Part shown: positions 9,843 to 20,054 of the stretch, piece after piece
Position numbering within the stretch: position 1 is the first letter of the stretch
Layout: the number at the start of each line of letters is the position of its first letter
Program-made: the position numbers and the translations under genes
NCBI GenBank assembly: GCA_023362775.1
Contig: JALMGJ010000001.1
Span: 61,287,501-61,351,500 of the forward strand
Source: Charina bottae
Lineage: Eukaryota; Chordata; Lepidosauria; Squamata; Charinaidae
DNA length: 64,000 nucleotides
Direction: 5' to 3'
Notes under the pieces: model-generated
What the model saw: the letters and a program-made list of their open reading frames with translations, nothing else
Told to the model about the DNA's origin: nothing
The model's database searches: none

Positions 9843-10020
9843 AGCCAGTTGACAAATTAGAACTCTAGAAATGTATACTTATTCTTTGCTGCAAATGTTT
9901 CTGCCATACTCCAAAACCAAAAGGTTGGGAGATGTTGCTAGGTCACCTGTAACTGTGATAGTGAATACTAGGCAGAATAGGCATTGCATCTTTAAATGAT
10001 AGGGCAGCTGTACGTCTAAT

Positions 10021-10353
10021 ACTCAAGGGGCATGGTGGCTCAGCGGGTAAGACACCAGGCTTGTCGATCGGAAGATCGCAAGTTCGGAGGTTCAAATCCC
10101 TAGCCCTGCGTGCAGAGTGAGCTCCCACACTAGCTCCAGCTCTTGCCAACCTAGCAATTCGAAAGCATGCAAATGCAAGTAGATTAATAGGTACCACTTC
10201 GGTGGGTAGGTAACAGCGTTCCGCGTGCGTCATGACCATGGAAGCGTCTTTGGACAACACTGGCTCTTCGACTAACAAACGGAGATGAGCACCGGCCCCT
10301 AGAGTCAGACACGACTGCACAAATGTGTGGGGGAAACCTTTACCTTTTTTAAT
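10021..10353 (+). mobile_element. Sauria-type SINE
   Basis: Same head, body and BovB-like tail as the copy at 9102 (GGCATGGTGGCTCAGCGG, box B GGTTCAAATCC with one change, and tail AACCTTTACC). The short direct repeat GTCTAAT at 10014-10020 and 10354-10360 is a likely target duplication. Confidence 0.88.
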
Positions 10354-10851
10354 GTCTAATGCAGATACAGCTTTTTAGGTTCCTTGCACCTAAATATTTG
10401 ATAACATGTAAATGAAACCAAAATTTAGACAGCTTTATTTAAGAGAATAAAAGTATGGGAAAAGAATATTTCTAAGCAGGTGGTAGTGATCCTCTGCACA
10501 TACCCAAAGTCATACTCTCTGTACTGTTAACCTGGCAAATATGCATTTGAATGAACATCCTCTATTATATGCATAAAGGAATTAATCACAAATCACATTA
10601 ATTTGTATTTGTATTTGAGCTACAATCTCAAAATCAATCTTTTGCGTGTTTTTTGCTGACCAAGAAGATAGCACGGAGCAATAATTTTATACTGCTGCAC
10701 AGACATATAGAGAGAGAAACATAATCTAAAGTTTAACATTTATATTTAGCTCCCTGTACAACTAAAATGTAGCACTGTAAGAAGTAAAACATGCTTCTTA
10801 ATTAACAGCTGAAGCCCTTTACCTGCTGCTAATCCCCTTACTATTTGCTAG

Positions 10852-11055
10852 GTTTTGGTGGCTGCATGAAGGATGTTAAATTTACACGAGGTGCTGTCGT
10901 TAACTTGGCATCTGTGTCCAGCAGTGCTGTCAGAGTCAATCTGGATGGGTGCCTATCAACTGACAGTGCTGTAAACTGCAGGGGAAATGACTCCATCTTA
11001 GTGTACCAAGGAAAAGAGAGAAGTGTTTATGATAACGGCCTGCAACCATTTACAG
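10852..11055 (+). CDS. USH2A: USH2A internal exon, end of laminin-G 2 and start of FN3
   Basis: This 204-nt exon lies after TTTGCTAG and before ACAG|gtacta. It reads GFGGCMKDVKFTRGAVVNLA, then VNLDGCLSTDSAVNCRGNDS and VYQGKERSVYDNGLQPFT. The paired Cys (GGC...DGC) closes laminin-G domain 2. The end of the exon starts the next FN3 module. This stretch is almost residue-for-residue what I recall for human usherin, and 204 nt equals human exon 28. It is the strongest single piece of evidence for the gene name. Confidence 0.96.
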
Positions 11056-11151
11056 GTACTACAGTGGTTTCTTCCTTATAGGTATGGTTTTTGTTCACTT
11101 CGCAGTGATTCTATATTAATCTCTCTCCCCCCCCCTCCTCCCTCCCTCAAG

Positions 11152-11232
11152 AATATCTATACCGGGTAATTGCTTCTAATGAAGGAGGATCTGTATCTAG
11201 TGCCTGGAGTCGAGGTCGCACAAGAGAATCAG
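11152..11232 (+). CDS. USH2A: USH2A internal exon, FN3
   Basis: This 81-nt exon reads EYLYRVIASNEGGSVSSAWS then RGRTRESG. It carries the F-G strand region of an FN3 module, with the usual YRVIA...G...S pattern. The intron before it is only 96 bp and ends in a C/T-rich tract. The following donor is CAG|gtaatt. Both phases are 1, and the length equals that recalled for human exon 29. Confidence 0.93.
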
Positions 11233-11834
11233 GTAATTAATGTTTCTGCATACTGTTCCCATATGAAGTCTTTATTTAGGATGTATGGACATATTTAGAT
11301 TGGCACTAGGAAAGCACAGTAACCAAGTGATGCAAAACTGTTCTATAAACTCAGTGATTTTTTACAGCTTTGCTGGCTGCAGACTGGTAGGATAGAAGTA
11401 AGAAGACCGGGGTTTGGACTTTCTGTTTTCTTTTGCCGTCCTTTTACAGGAGTAACAACAAAATTCCATAAATTTATTTAGAAAGCCATTTCCTCCTGGA
11501 CTGGACATTGGAGAAGGGAAGAAAGAGATTCTTTGCTTCTCCCATCTTGTCCATTGGCCAACATCTATCACACTCCTTTGGGGGTTTCTGAGTTCAATTT
11601 TTTCTGACTTTTAAAAAGCCAGCCTTGGAGAAGGCACAGTTAGACAATAGTGGAACTGTGGTTCCACTATTCAGATTGCTGAATGAGGCTGTGGGTTTTG
11701 CCCCTATTTGAAGTCATATTTTTAGTGTGTTGCCTCTTTTACCCAATATAAACTTAAAGTGTTGTTTCTGCTCAGAAGAGAATTTCAGAGCACTTTTATA
11801 GAATAATAGAAGCATCCCCCTTGAGAATGTTATT

Positions 11835-12560
11835 TACAATATTTGATCTATGCCCCACTTTCTATTCTAACAAGTACTCAAGATGGTTAACAAATTTGTA
11901 AAAGAAAATACCCCCCAAAAAAATCTAAAATATTTAAAAAGTAATTTAGAATGAGAACTAAAGTAAAGACTAAAATCATTTAAACAAATAATGGTGAAAG
12001 ATTTTCTAAACACTGATTTTAACAATCAGCTAGGTTTGTAATGGAAGAGATTGTCCCTCAGGTTCTAAGCTGTATAAGGTTCTAAAGGTCAATCCTAACA
12101 CCTTACCTTTTGCCATTGAAGCCATTAGCTAACAGTACAACGTTTTTCTGATGACTCCAGATGATTCTACTACACCATTTTGCTGTCTAGCTGCTGAATT
12201 TGCATCCACTGTAACTTCTGGATATTTTCAGGGGTAGCCCCATATAGAGCATGTTGCAGTAGTCAATACAAGATGAAATCATGTTTTTGATAACCATCAC
12301 CAAATCCAGCTGGTTCAGGAAGAATCACATCCGGCATTTGTGGAAAAGTGCTCCTTCCCACAGCTGATATCTGCAAATCTAGTGATAACTGAGAATCCAC
12401 GAACACTTCCTGATGAGGACCTTCTCATTTGAAGGATGTAACTACATCTAAAAAAAGCTGAACCTCAATCCCCAAATCCAGTTTTTTATTTGTAAATAGC
12501 AGCTCCATCTTGTTTCAATTTAATTTCAACTTGTTCTACTTCATCCAGCCAACTGTTAAA
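11835..12560 (-). mobile_element. old CR1/L3-type LINE, 3' part (left half of an interrupted copy)
   Basis: The complement shows heavily decayed ORF2 C-terminal sequence. Recognisable is the stretch equivalent to QLLQHALYGATPE (near 12225-12255, GGGGTAGCCCCATATAGAGCA), and the LNKLKLN-KMELLF region (near 12480-12545) that follows the RT core in this group. It is interrupted at about 12570 by an L2 insertion. The more N-terminal RT part resumes at about 15708-16560. Confidence 0.6.
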
Positions 12561-12572
12561 CTTAGCTAATGT

Positions 12573-12666
12573 TCAATAGAATAGAATAGAATAGAATAGA
12601 ATAGAATAGAATAGAATAGAATAGAATAGAATAGAATAGAATAGAATAGAATAGAATAGAATAGAA
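12573..12666. repeat. (AATAG)n microsatellite at L2 3' end
   Basis: About 19 pentanucleotide units directly adjoin the L2 3' end (complement of AACTTTATTGTCATT). It forms the terminal tail of that element. Confidence 0.9.
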
Positions 12667-13935
12667 CTTTATTGTCATTCCACTATACACAAAGTGCACA
12701 TTGAAATGAAATTTCATTGCAATTGGCTCAACCAATAAAATAAGAATATCATAATTACCATATATGTGATATATGTTCATTGCCCATTCCACCCCTCTAA
12801 TCTTTATCCCTAATAAATAAATATCAGTCCTACACACAGCATATATATCCATGAAGTAAGAGGGGATTATTAGAAGTTCAGGAGTCTAATAGCCCAGGGG
12901 ACAAAACTATTGCCTAATCTGGCTGTTCTACATCGAATGCAGTGGAACCTTTTCCCAGAGAGTAACAAGGAGAACAAGCCATAATGAGGGTGGGAGGAGT
13001 CTCTAACAATCTTTTGGGCTCTAGACAGATAGAGTTTATGCGCTATGTCCTAAATGAGAGGAAATGAGATCCCAATTATCTTCTCTGCTGCCCTCACCAC
13101 CCTCTGCACAGACTTTCTATACAAGGCACTACAACCTCCAAACCAGATAGAAATACAATTGGTTAGTACACTCTCTATAGTGCCTCTATAAAAAGTAAGG
13201 AGGATAGGAGGTGGAAGATGTGCTTTCCTCATCCGGCACAGAAAATACAAACGCTGCTGTGCTCGTTTTACCAGAGCTGCAGTATTTAAAGACCAAGTCA
13301 ACCTATTTGTTATCTGCACCCACAGGAACCTAATGTTACTAACTGACTCCACAGCTATATCATTAATAAGGAGTGGTGTATGGCTGATCTGGTTCTTTCT
13401 GAAGTCGATGATAATCTCCTTGGTCTTTTCAACATTTAGAACTATTTATATTGTACCAGTCTACCAACCCCTTCACCTCCTCCCTATAAGCCCAATCATT
13501 GTCATCCCTGATTAGACCCACCACCATTGTATCATCTGCATACTTCACAACAGAATTGGTGTTAAACCTAGCAGAACAGTCATGGGTAATCAGGGTAAAC
13601 AGCAATGGACTCAGGACACAGCACTGAGGAGAACCGATGCTTTAAAAAATAGGGCTGGAGATATTGTTACCAACTCACACCGACTGGGGCCTATCAGTGA
13701 GGAAGTCAAGTAGCCAGTTACACAAAGGAGTACTAAAACCCAAAGAAACCAGTTTATCTACAAAATGCTGAGGAACAATCGTATTAAATGCTGAGCAATT
13801 GCACATAGCTGTCCTCTAGATGTGCCAAGCTCAAATGGAGAACAGAGGAGATTGCATCCTCTATAGAGCGATTTCGCCGGTAAGCAAACTGAAGTGGATC
13901 AAACGATGAAGGAAGTTTGGAGCCAATATAGTCCT

Positions 13936-15253
13936 GTGGAGTCCTTGGTGCTCTCTGAGCCTTGTTGTTTTCTTGCAGACGTTTCATTGCCAGGCTAGGC
14001 AACATCTTCAGTGTGAAAAGGGAGTGGTACTTGCTCTCTCTTTATATACCATGGGTTCTCCTGCTTGTGTTGGTGGGGGTGTTGTCCTCTCCTTGGTAGT
14101 TCCTTGATTGGGCTGTTGTTGGCTGCTTGGTTGATTGACTGAGTTAATAGTTCCTTGATTAGGGTATATTGTGCTGTTTTCTTGTTCCTCTGGTGCTAAT
14201 CCTGGTGTTAATCTTTGCCTATCTGGGTGTTGATTGCTGGCAAGGAGGTGTTCTGGTCTTCTGGCTTTTCTATTGTCTCTTATGAATGGTATGTAAATGT
14301 TGTTTACCTCTATGTGTTGTTGATGGCTGCTTTGTCTGAGTGCCAAGATTCCAAGAATTCTGTAGCATGGTTTAAGATGCTCACAGTTTCCCAGTTGAAA
14401 GTATGGTTGAGTCTGTCCATGTGTTGTGAGATTAAGGCATTTTCATTGTGTCTTCTGACTGCTAGTTGGTGTTTGTGGATGCGCTCTGCTGGTCTTCTGC
14501 CGGTCTGTCCTACATAGTGGCTGCTACAGTCCTTACACTGTATGTTGTAGATGACTCCTGTTTTTTCTTCTTGGGCTACTGGGTCTTTTGGGTTACTTAC
14601 GATGTTCTGAAGGGTTTTGGTTGATTTATGTGCTATGGTGATGTCATGTGGTTGTAACAGTCTAGTAGTAGTTTCTGAGATGTTTCTGATGTATGGCAGT
14701 GTAATCCTTTTCTTAACTTTTGTTGGTTTTGCTGTGGTGGGTTGAGTGGTCAGGCACTTTTTGATAAAGTTGCGTGGGTAACTATTTTGCTGGAAGATGA
14801 TATATAAGTGGTCTGTTTCTTTTTTCTGGTGTTCTGGGTTGCTACAGTGCGTTTATGCTCGTCTGAATAGTGTTCTTATGCAGCTCCTCTTGTGGGAGTT
14901 TCGGTTATTGCTTTGGTAGTGGAGCACTTGGTTAGTGTGGGTAGATTTCTGGTAGACTTGTGTTTCTACAATGCCATCATTTCCTCTACTGATCAGGATG
15001 TCCAAGAAGGGTAGTGTGTTGTTGTTTTCTTCTTCCCTTGTGAAAATTTATTCCTTTGAAGATGTTGTTGATGGTTTCATGTGTTTCCTCCAGTTGTTCC
15101 CTTTTTATTATGACAAAGGTGTCATCTACATACTGGATCCATACTTTGGGTTGTATACGTGGGAGTGCTATCCTTTCTAGACGAAACGCACTGCATCAAC
15201 CCAGAACACCAGAAAAAGGAAACAGACCACTTATATAGCATCTTCAATTGGTA
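13936..15253 (-). mobile_element. Penelope-like element inserted in L2, with GIY-YIG endonuclease and 5' inversion
   Basis: The minus strand encodes the end of the RT (YVDD near 15130) and then a GIY-YIG endonuclease: GVIYNIQCKDCSSHYVGQT, GRRPAERIHKHQ and TEFLESWHSDK (14310-14570). The 3' terminal region is 13936-14080. The 12-bp target duplication CAATATAGTCCT lies at 13924-13935 and 15254-15265. The 5' end is truncated. At 15184-15250 a stretch of the same element (equivalent to about 14795-14860) is joined in the opposite orientation, a 5' inversion. The endonuclease frame appears open over about 80 codons, although the element as a whole is defective. Confidence 0.9.
13968..14019 (-). ncRNA. 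hammerhead-ribozyme-like motif in PLE 3' terminal repeat
   Basis: On the minus strand: CTGAAGA (14011-14005), a helix II with TTGCC/GGCAA, then GAAACGTC (13985-13978). The downstream TGCAAGAAAA pairs with upstream TTTTCACA except for two mismatches in the middle of helix I. It is the same motif as at 1730-1781, and the helix III core here is ACGT. Activity is unknown. Confidence 0.5.
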
Positions 15254-15361
15254 CAATATAGTCCTTTATCAGTCTCTCAAAACATTTCATCATAATAGGA
15301 GTGAGTGCTATCGGGCGATAGTCATTAAGACATGTAATCATAGATTTTTTAGGCACAGGCA

Positions 15362-15664
15362 TAGTCAATCCTAAAGGAAATCAACCCTGACTGCTCATTG
15401 GAAGGACAGATGCTGAAGCTGAAGCTCAAATACTTTGGCCACCTAATGCGAAGAGAGGACTCACTGGAAAAGACCCTGATGCTGGGGAAGACTGAAGGCA
15501 AAAGGAGAAGGGGACGGCAGAGGATGAGATGGTTAGATAGCATCACCGATGTAACGAATATGAATTTGAGTAAACTCCAGGAGACAGTGGAGGACAGGAA
15601 GGCCTGGCGTGCTATGGTCCATGGGGTCACGAAGAGTCGGACACGACTAAACGACTGAACAACA
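15362..15664 (+). mobile_element. BovB (RTE) LINE 3' fragment inserted in L2
   Basis: The ORF2 C-terminus reads [40 protein letters not shown], then MRWLDSIT and AWRAMVHGVTKSRTRLND. It is followed by the BovB end GACACGACTAAACGACTGAAC. The L2 frame continues on either side, so this is an insertion. The target duplication is short and ambiguous. Confidence 0.88.
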
Positions 15665-15707
15665 AATAATAGTTGCTGTCTTAAAACATTCCGGGACCAC
15701 AGCCTGA

Positions 15708-16560
15708 TGCAATGAACTTAATTGATATTGGATTTAAATGGTATGGAACAGCAGAGCAGGGTGGCATTTTGACTCTGAAGCTTCAAATTACACCCAGTTC
15801 CAAGTTTCAGATGATCTTCTCCAGTTATGTTGAATAAATGAGGATTAAATTTGAACTCTTGAACTTCTTATGTCAGTAGTCCATCTTCTCTACATGGCTT
15901 GGCAGGAGTGACCGAAACACTGTACAGAAATGCCCCCAAGGCCTAATCTTGTCATTTATTCAGAAGAATGCCAAAGCTGCCAAGAAGTCTAGGAGAACTT
16001 CCAGAACTGCAGTGCCCTCACCCAGTTTCTAGTATAGGTAATCCACTTAGATGATAAAAGCATTTTTGATACCAAATCCTGGCCAAAAGCCCAACTGAAA
16101 TGAATCCATGTAATCAGTATCATTCAGAGGTATCTGTAGATGCAAGGCTACCACTTTCTCAGTCATCTTTCCCAGAAATGAAACATTTGAGACTAATCTA
16201 AAATAGTGCAGACCTCCCATGGTATATACACAGCTGTAATAATAATAACAACAGTAAATTCCCTAGGCAGGTGACCTCCCAGGTCAGTAAAGGGTTTCAT
16301 AACTGCTTTCATTAGGCAGGGGGGGAAAACATTCTACCTGCAAGGATGCATTGATCACCTCACTTAATCGCAGCCCCAGACTTTTTAGTTAGAAGTCCAA
16401 GTGGAAACAATTAAACAAGTAGAAGTCTTCTCTTGAAATATTCTGTCCACATTCCTGAGATCCAAAATTATCGGACAAACAGGTGCCACAGTTCCATTGT
16501 CTTCACTGCCGTACACAGTGAAGACCCTCAGAGGGCCTCACTCTGAGTTTTATCTGATCC
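15708..16560 (-). mobile_element. old CR1/L3-type LINE, RT part (right half of interrupted copy)
   Basis: The complement of about 15880-16205 gives broken RT sequence: VSFLGKMTEKVVALHLQ, LNDTDYMDSFQLGF and AVLEVLLDFLAALAFF. This is the N-terminal palm of CR1/L3-type RT. It comes upstream of the C-terminal part at 11835-12560, so the L2 stack sits inside this older element. Confidence 0.6.
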
Positions 16561-16569
16561 ATCTTGTGA

Positions 16570-16700
16570 ATTTATTTGTTTGTTTGTTTGTTTATTTATC
16601 AAATTTTGTCACCGCCCATCTCCCCCCTCAAGAGGGACTCTAGGCAGTTTACAATAAAAATGGTCAATTAAAACAATAACCATAAAATACAGTAAAAAAT
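16570..16700 (-). mobile_element. LINE 3'-tail fragment (CR1/L3 type)
   Basis: A TTTG/TTTA tract is followed by the complement of the family tail (CACCGCCCATCTCCCCCCTC and GGGACTCTAGGCAGTTTACA). Only the 3' end is present. Confidence 0.75.
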
Positions 16701-17754
16701 TGTGAAAAAAATTAGAGAATCTTATTCACGTCAATCAGGCAGTTTGGGAATTCGCTTCTCACCACTTTTTACAGCATGCTAGAACTTAAATCTAATTCCT
16801 TTTTGGTACTATTATTATATCACATTCACTTTTAAATTATCAATTGCTGATAAAAAAAATCAGAAACAAAATTGGCATATGACCTCCTCAGTCTATTTGG
16901 AAAGAGGTAACATAAGTGCTTAAGTCACAAAAGCTGATTTCAACATGTTTTTGTCAAAGCAAAGGGTTTTTACTTGCAGATGTTTTGCTTATACAGCTTA
17001 ATGCCACCATGTGGTCGACCATCCCAAAGTGAGCAAATGCAGCCATATTTTTGTCCTAATTGTCTGACCAGAGTAAGTTAGACCATAAATTTATATTTAC
17101 AACGTGACCAGAGCACTAGCAGCTACATGTTCCCAAGGGCTAGAAAATAATTGCACTATTTAATTATTTTTTAGTCAGTTTTGTTATGTCCCCTATGAAA
17201 AAGGCCATCTGCTATACAGTGCCTTACCTTGCTCAGTGATGTATTTCAGAACCAATAAAACCAATATATTTATGTAGTATTGTCAGCAATCTGACGCATT
17301 ATAAGTAGATCATATTGCTACTTTTAGGAGGCATCATACTTGGTCAACATTTTGAAAAGTAACATATCATTTCTATGCAGTTGCCTTCTCTCCCCATTGG
17401 AAGATTTTTAAAATAAATCTAGTGAAGGGAGGCATAAAAAGAGAAATACTTAGTTAAGAAATGCTTCAGCAATCCTAATCATTAAGGCTCTTGAGTAGAT
17501 AGGCATTTATAGCAAAACCATTATCCATCATTCTGCCAGAGGGTTCCTTGAGCCTTTTCTTTGCATCCTTTGTGCAGTCACCCATGATAAAGTTGTTTTT
17601 TTTACTAGATCTTTACTTGATATAACAGTATCTAATAAGTACCTAAAGATTATTATAAACTAGAATATTTTTACTAGGGTAGCTAGGCTTCAATGAGTTA
17701 AGCTTTGAGTGTTCTTAATGCTTCAATGACAGTTTTTATTAATCATCTTCCATA
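16701..17754. other. AT-rich intronic DNA, no feature recognised
   Basis: No exon or confident repeat was identified. Confidence 0.4.
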
Positions 17755-17910
17755 TACTGCTAAATGGGCAGCAGCTACCTGGCTGTGACTGATCTCGAAA
17801 AGTTAAGCAGGGTGAGACATGGATACACCATCAGGAAATACCATGGTTGTCAGCCTAGACAAGAAAGTTGAAAAGAAAAATATCTTGGAAGAAGGCCATG
17901 GGAAAGGCAC
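17755..17910 (+). mobile_element. 5S rRNA-derived SINE fragment
   Basis: Positions about 17786-17850 follow 5S rRNA: TGATCTCGAAAAGTTAAGCA, GGGTGAGACATGGATAC and CATCAGGAAATACCATGG. The 5' half is degraded. A tandem-like repetition of AATATCTTGGAAGAAGGC follows at 17878-17940. It is more diverged than the copy at 3418. Confidence 0.5.
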
Positions 17911-18652
17911 TTCCAAAATATCTTGGAAGAAGGCACTTCCATATTGTTGACAAGAATACTTAGGGACATATTTGAGCTTGATTTGAGGAAACTTTACATT
18001 TACTTTGTAAAGTAAAAAACTTCTCTGTTTGTAGTTCTCCTTAATTGAACCAAAGCAAAACTATATATGAACATATAATAAAATAATTGGCCCAACCCAC
18101 TTTTTGTTGGCTTTGATAGATGGATTTTATGGATAATCTGGAAGATTACATTCACTATCTATAGGGTAGTTGTTGTGGGGTAGTGGTTTTTTTTTTTTTT
18201 TTGGCCCATTTAACTTTGCTTTAAGTTGGGAAACATTCACAAACTGTGTATGTTTAGTATAAGACAGAATTTTAGGAAACATTTTTGGATTTTTGTTGAT
18301 GGAATGTAGAACCCCAGTTTATAATCATCTAATTATCATTCTTCCCTGGTAGTGTCATTATATTGTTTGTACTATTAGATTCCACTTCCTTCTTTTTTAA
18401 GTGAGATTTCTTTGGTACCTTAACTAGAGAACGAAGAACATTACATATATAGAGTTCTGATGGTTTTGAAATATAGCTAATGCTGAATGGCTCAAGATGT
18501 GTAGTCATATTAAATCAATGCTGCAAAGTTACAACTCTAATAAATTGTATATATGCTAATGGTGAATCTGATTTACTGCAACTATTAAAAGTGAAGAATG
18601 GAGCAATAGTCTTAAGACTGCTATTCTCTGTTTCTCTTTTATTCATTCACAG

Positions 18653-18838
18653 TTCCACAAAACGTGCTGACACTCTCAAGAATTCACAGCATAAATGGTT
18701 ACAACATTGAAGTTACATGGGATGAACCATTTGGGGTCAAAGGTGTAATTGAGAAGTATATTTTGAAGGCTTCCAGTGAAGATGGTTCCAACATATCTGT
18801 TGTCAGTACAGAGATTTCTAATACTAGTTCATGTACAG
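18653..18838 (+). CDS. USH2A: USH2A internal exon, FN3
   Basis: This 186-nt exon lies between TTCATTCACAG and ACAG|gtatat. It reads VPQNVLTLSRIHSINGYNIE, then VTWDEPFGVKGVIEKYILKA and SSEDGSNISVVS. The Trp in VTWDEP is the B-strand core residue of FN3, and the following Y (EKYIL) is the C-strand residue. The exon is phase 1 at both ends. It is the first exon after a 7.4-kb intron and is followed by a 21-kb intron. It corresponds to about human exon 30. Confidence 0.93.
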
Positions 18839-18897
18839 GTATATGCCAATAAATATATCTTTAAAACAATAATATAGAGTTTTCATGAATACTATTT

Positions 18898-18978
18898 ATT
18901 GGTGAAATGACTTCCAGGAAATGCCATGTGATGAAATGAATAGCAAAGTGGCATTTCCTGGAAGTCATTTCATTAATA
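18898..18978. repeat. near-perfect intronic hairpin
   Basis: The 24-nt arms at 18903-18926 and 18949-18972 are exact reverse complements, with a 22-nt loop. The stem extends outward by about 6 more pairs, including two G-U. It starts 60 bp after the donor of the exon at 18653. It may be a tiny inverted-repeat transposon relic or an RNA hairpin. Confidence 0.7.
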
Positions 18979-19981
18979 TTTTAACTTTTTTGCTAAGGTG
19001 CCAAAAATGTACTCAGATATTGCTTATTAATTGTACGTTCATGTATAAGAGTGAAGAAAAACAGCCTAGTTTCTGTAACAACAAGGGTAGGTTGAAGTAA
19101 AGTCAGGATAGAGGCAAGTAGAGAAGAACTCATTTTAGTAATGCTCAGATCAAAGAGGAAACCTGACCTTGAAAGGGCAGTCTTGGTTTCAAGGACAAGG
19201 ATGGTGACAAACACCATCATCTTTGTCAGAGTCAGCTAGACATATTAAAGCCCAGGATTTCAGGAACTTCTTTTTCTGTTCATTTCCGTTTTTGTGAGAT
19301 TCAGACTGTTCTCATTAATGTGAATTTTGGAACAATTTTTAACGTTAATTCTGAAACTGCAAAATATATATTAGAAGGCTGGCTTGCAATCCTTCTTTAT
19401 ATTTAGGGGTTATACCACAGGTTTTTTTATTTATTTCAGTATAATGAAACACTATTGCCACACTTGCTAAAACACATATCTCTAGCAAAATAAGCATTTA
19501 AGCTTATTTTACATTGAAGGAAGAATGAAAGGGTTGGGGAATTGCCCTGGTGATAGGGGAGGCTCTTCCCAGCGCATTATCTGATTCTGTTGTTTTCAGT
19601 GTTGCAGTGCTGATCCAGAAATTGCTTGGTGTGACTGGCAAATTGAGAAGAAACAATGATTAACTTCAAAAGTTTGTTCTATGTGGTGGAGCTGTAATGT
19701 CAGGTTATAACCTAGAAAAGTGTGTATTATAAAGACAATGAAAACTTAATGAGTATGATAACTGGAGTAGCAGTAAATCAAGGGCAGATTGATGGGTGCA
19801 TCTTAATAGAAAGGTGGAAAAAAGGAAGACTAAGGAAGAGAAAAAGAGGAGTGAGCCAGAAGATCAGGAAAGAGTATGGGGAAGAGGAGAAATGTATCTC
19901 CTGTCTGCTAAGTTTCCCAAGAGCTCAGGCAGATCATGGGTCTTTTGCTAGGCAAATTAGGTAGTTATGTAGGTAAGTAGA
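18979..19981. other. intronic DNA, no feature recognised
   Basis: Nothing identifiable. The 80-codon frame at 19722-19964 is Lys/Arg-rich by composition and has no support. Confidence 0.4.
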
Positions 19982-19985
19982 ATAG

Positions 19986-20053
<68 letters not shown>
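19982..20053. repeat. (ATAG)n microsatellite
   Basis: About 18 tetranucleotide units with one AAAT interruption near 20003. Confidence 0.95.

Positions 20054-20054
<1 letters not shown>

Larger units (their letters stand above)
12667..15707 (-). mobile_element. L2-type LINE, 5'-truncated, carrying two nested insertions
   Basis: The minus-strand reading gives the L2 ORF2. HQAVVPECFKTATII (about 15664-15707) is followed after a BovB insertion by PVPKKSMIT and [20 protein letters not shown] (15266-15360). After a PLE insertion come DYIGSKLPSSFDPLQFAYR and [16 protein letters not shown] (13800-13930). The C-terminal part is LTWSLNTAALVKRAQQRLYF, TFYRGTIESVLTNCI and WFGGCSALYRK (13050-13330). The 3' untranslated part ends in TTTATTGTCATT-type sequence and (AATAG)n. 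The reading frame continues across both insertions, which fixes their edges. Confidence 0.88.

Noticed and set aside
12573..12666. CRISPR-like array
   Set aside because: It is a pure pentanucleotide repeat with no spacers, in vertebrate DNA.
12560..15720. Target duplication of the L2 element
   Set aside because: Flanks near 12560 and 15708 share only a few bases. The 3' end is obscured by the (AATAG)n array.
18898..18978. Calling the hairpin a miRNA gene
   Set aside because: The pairing is too perfect and short to distinguish it from an inverted-repeat relic, and there is no expression evidence.
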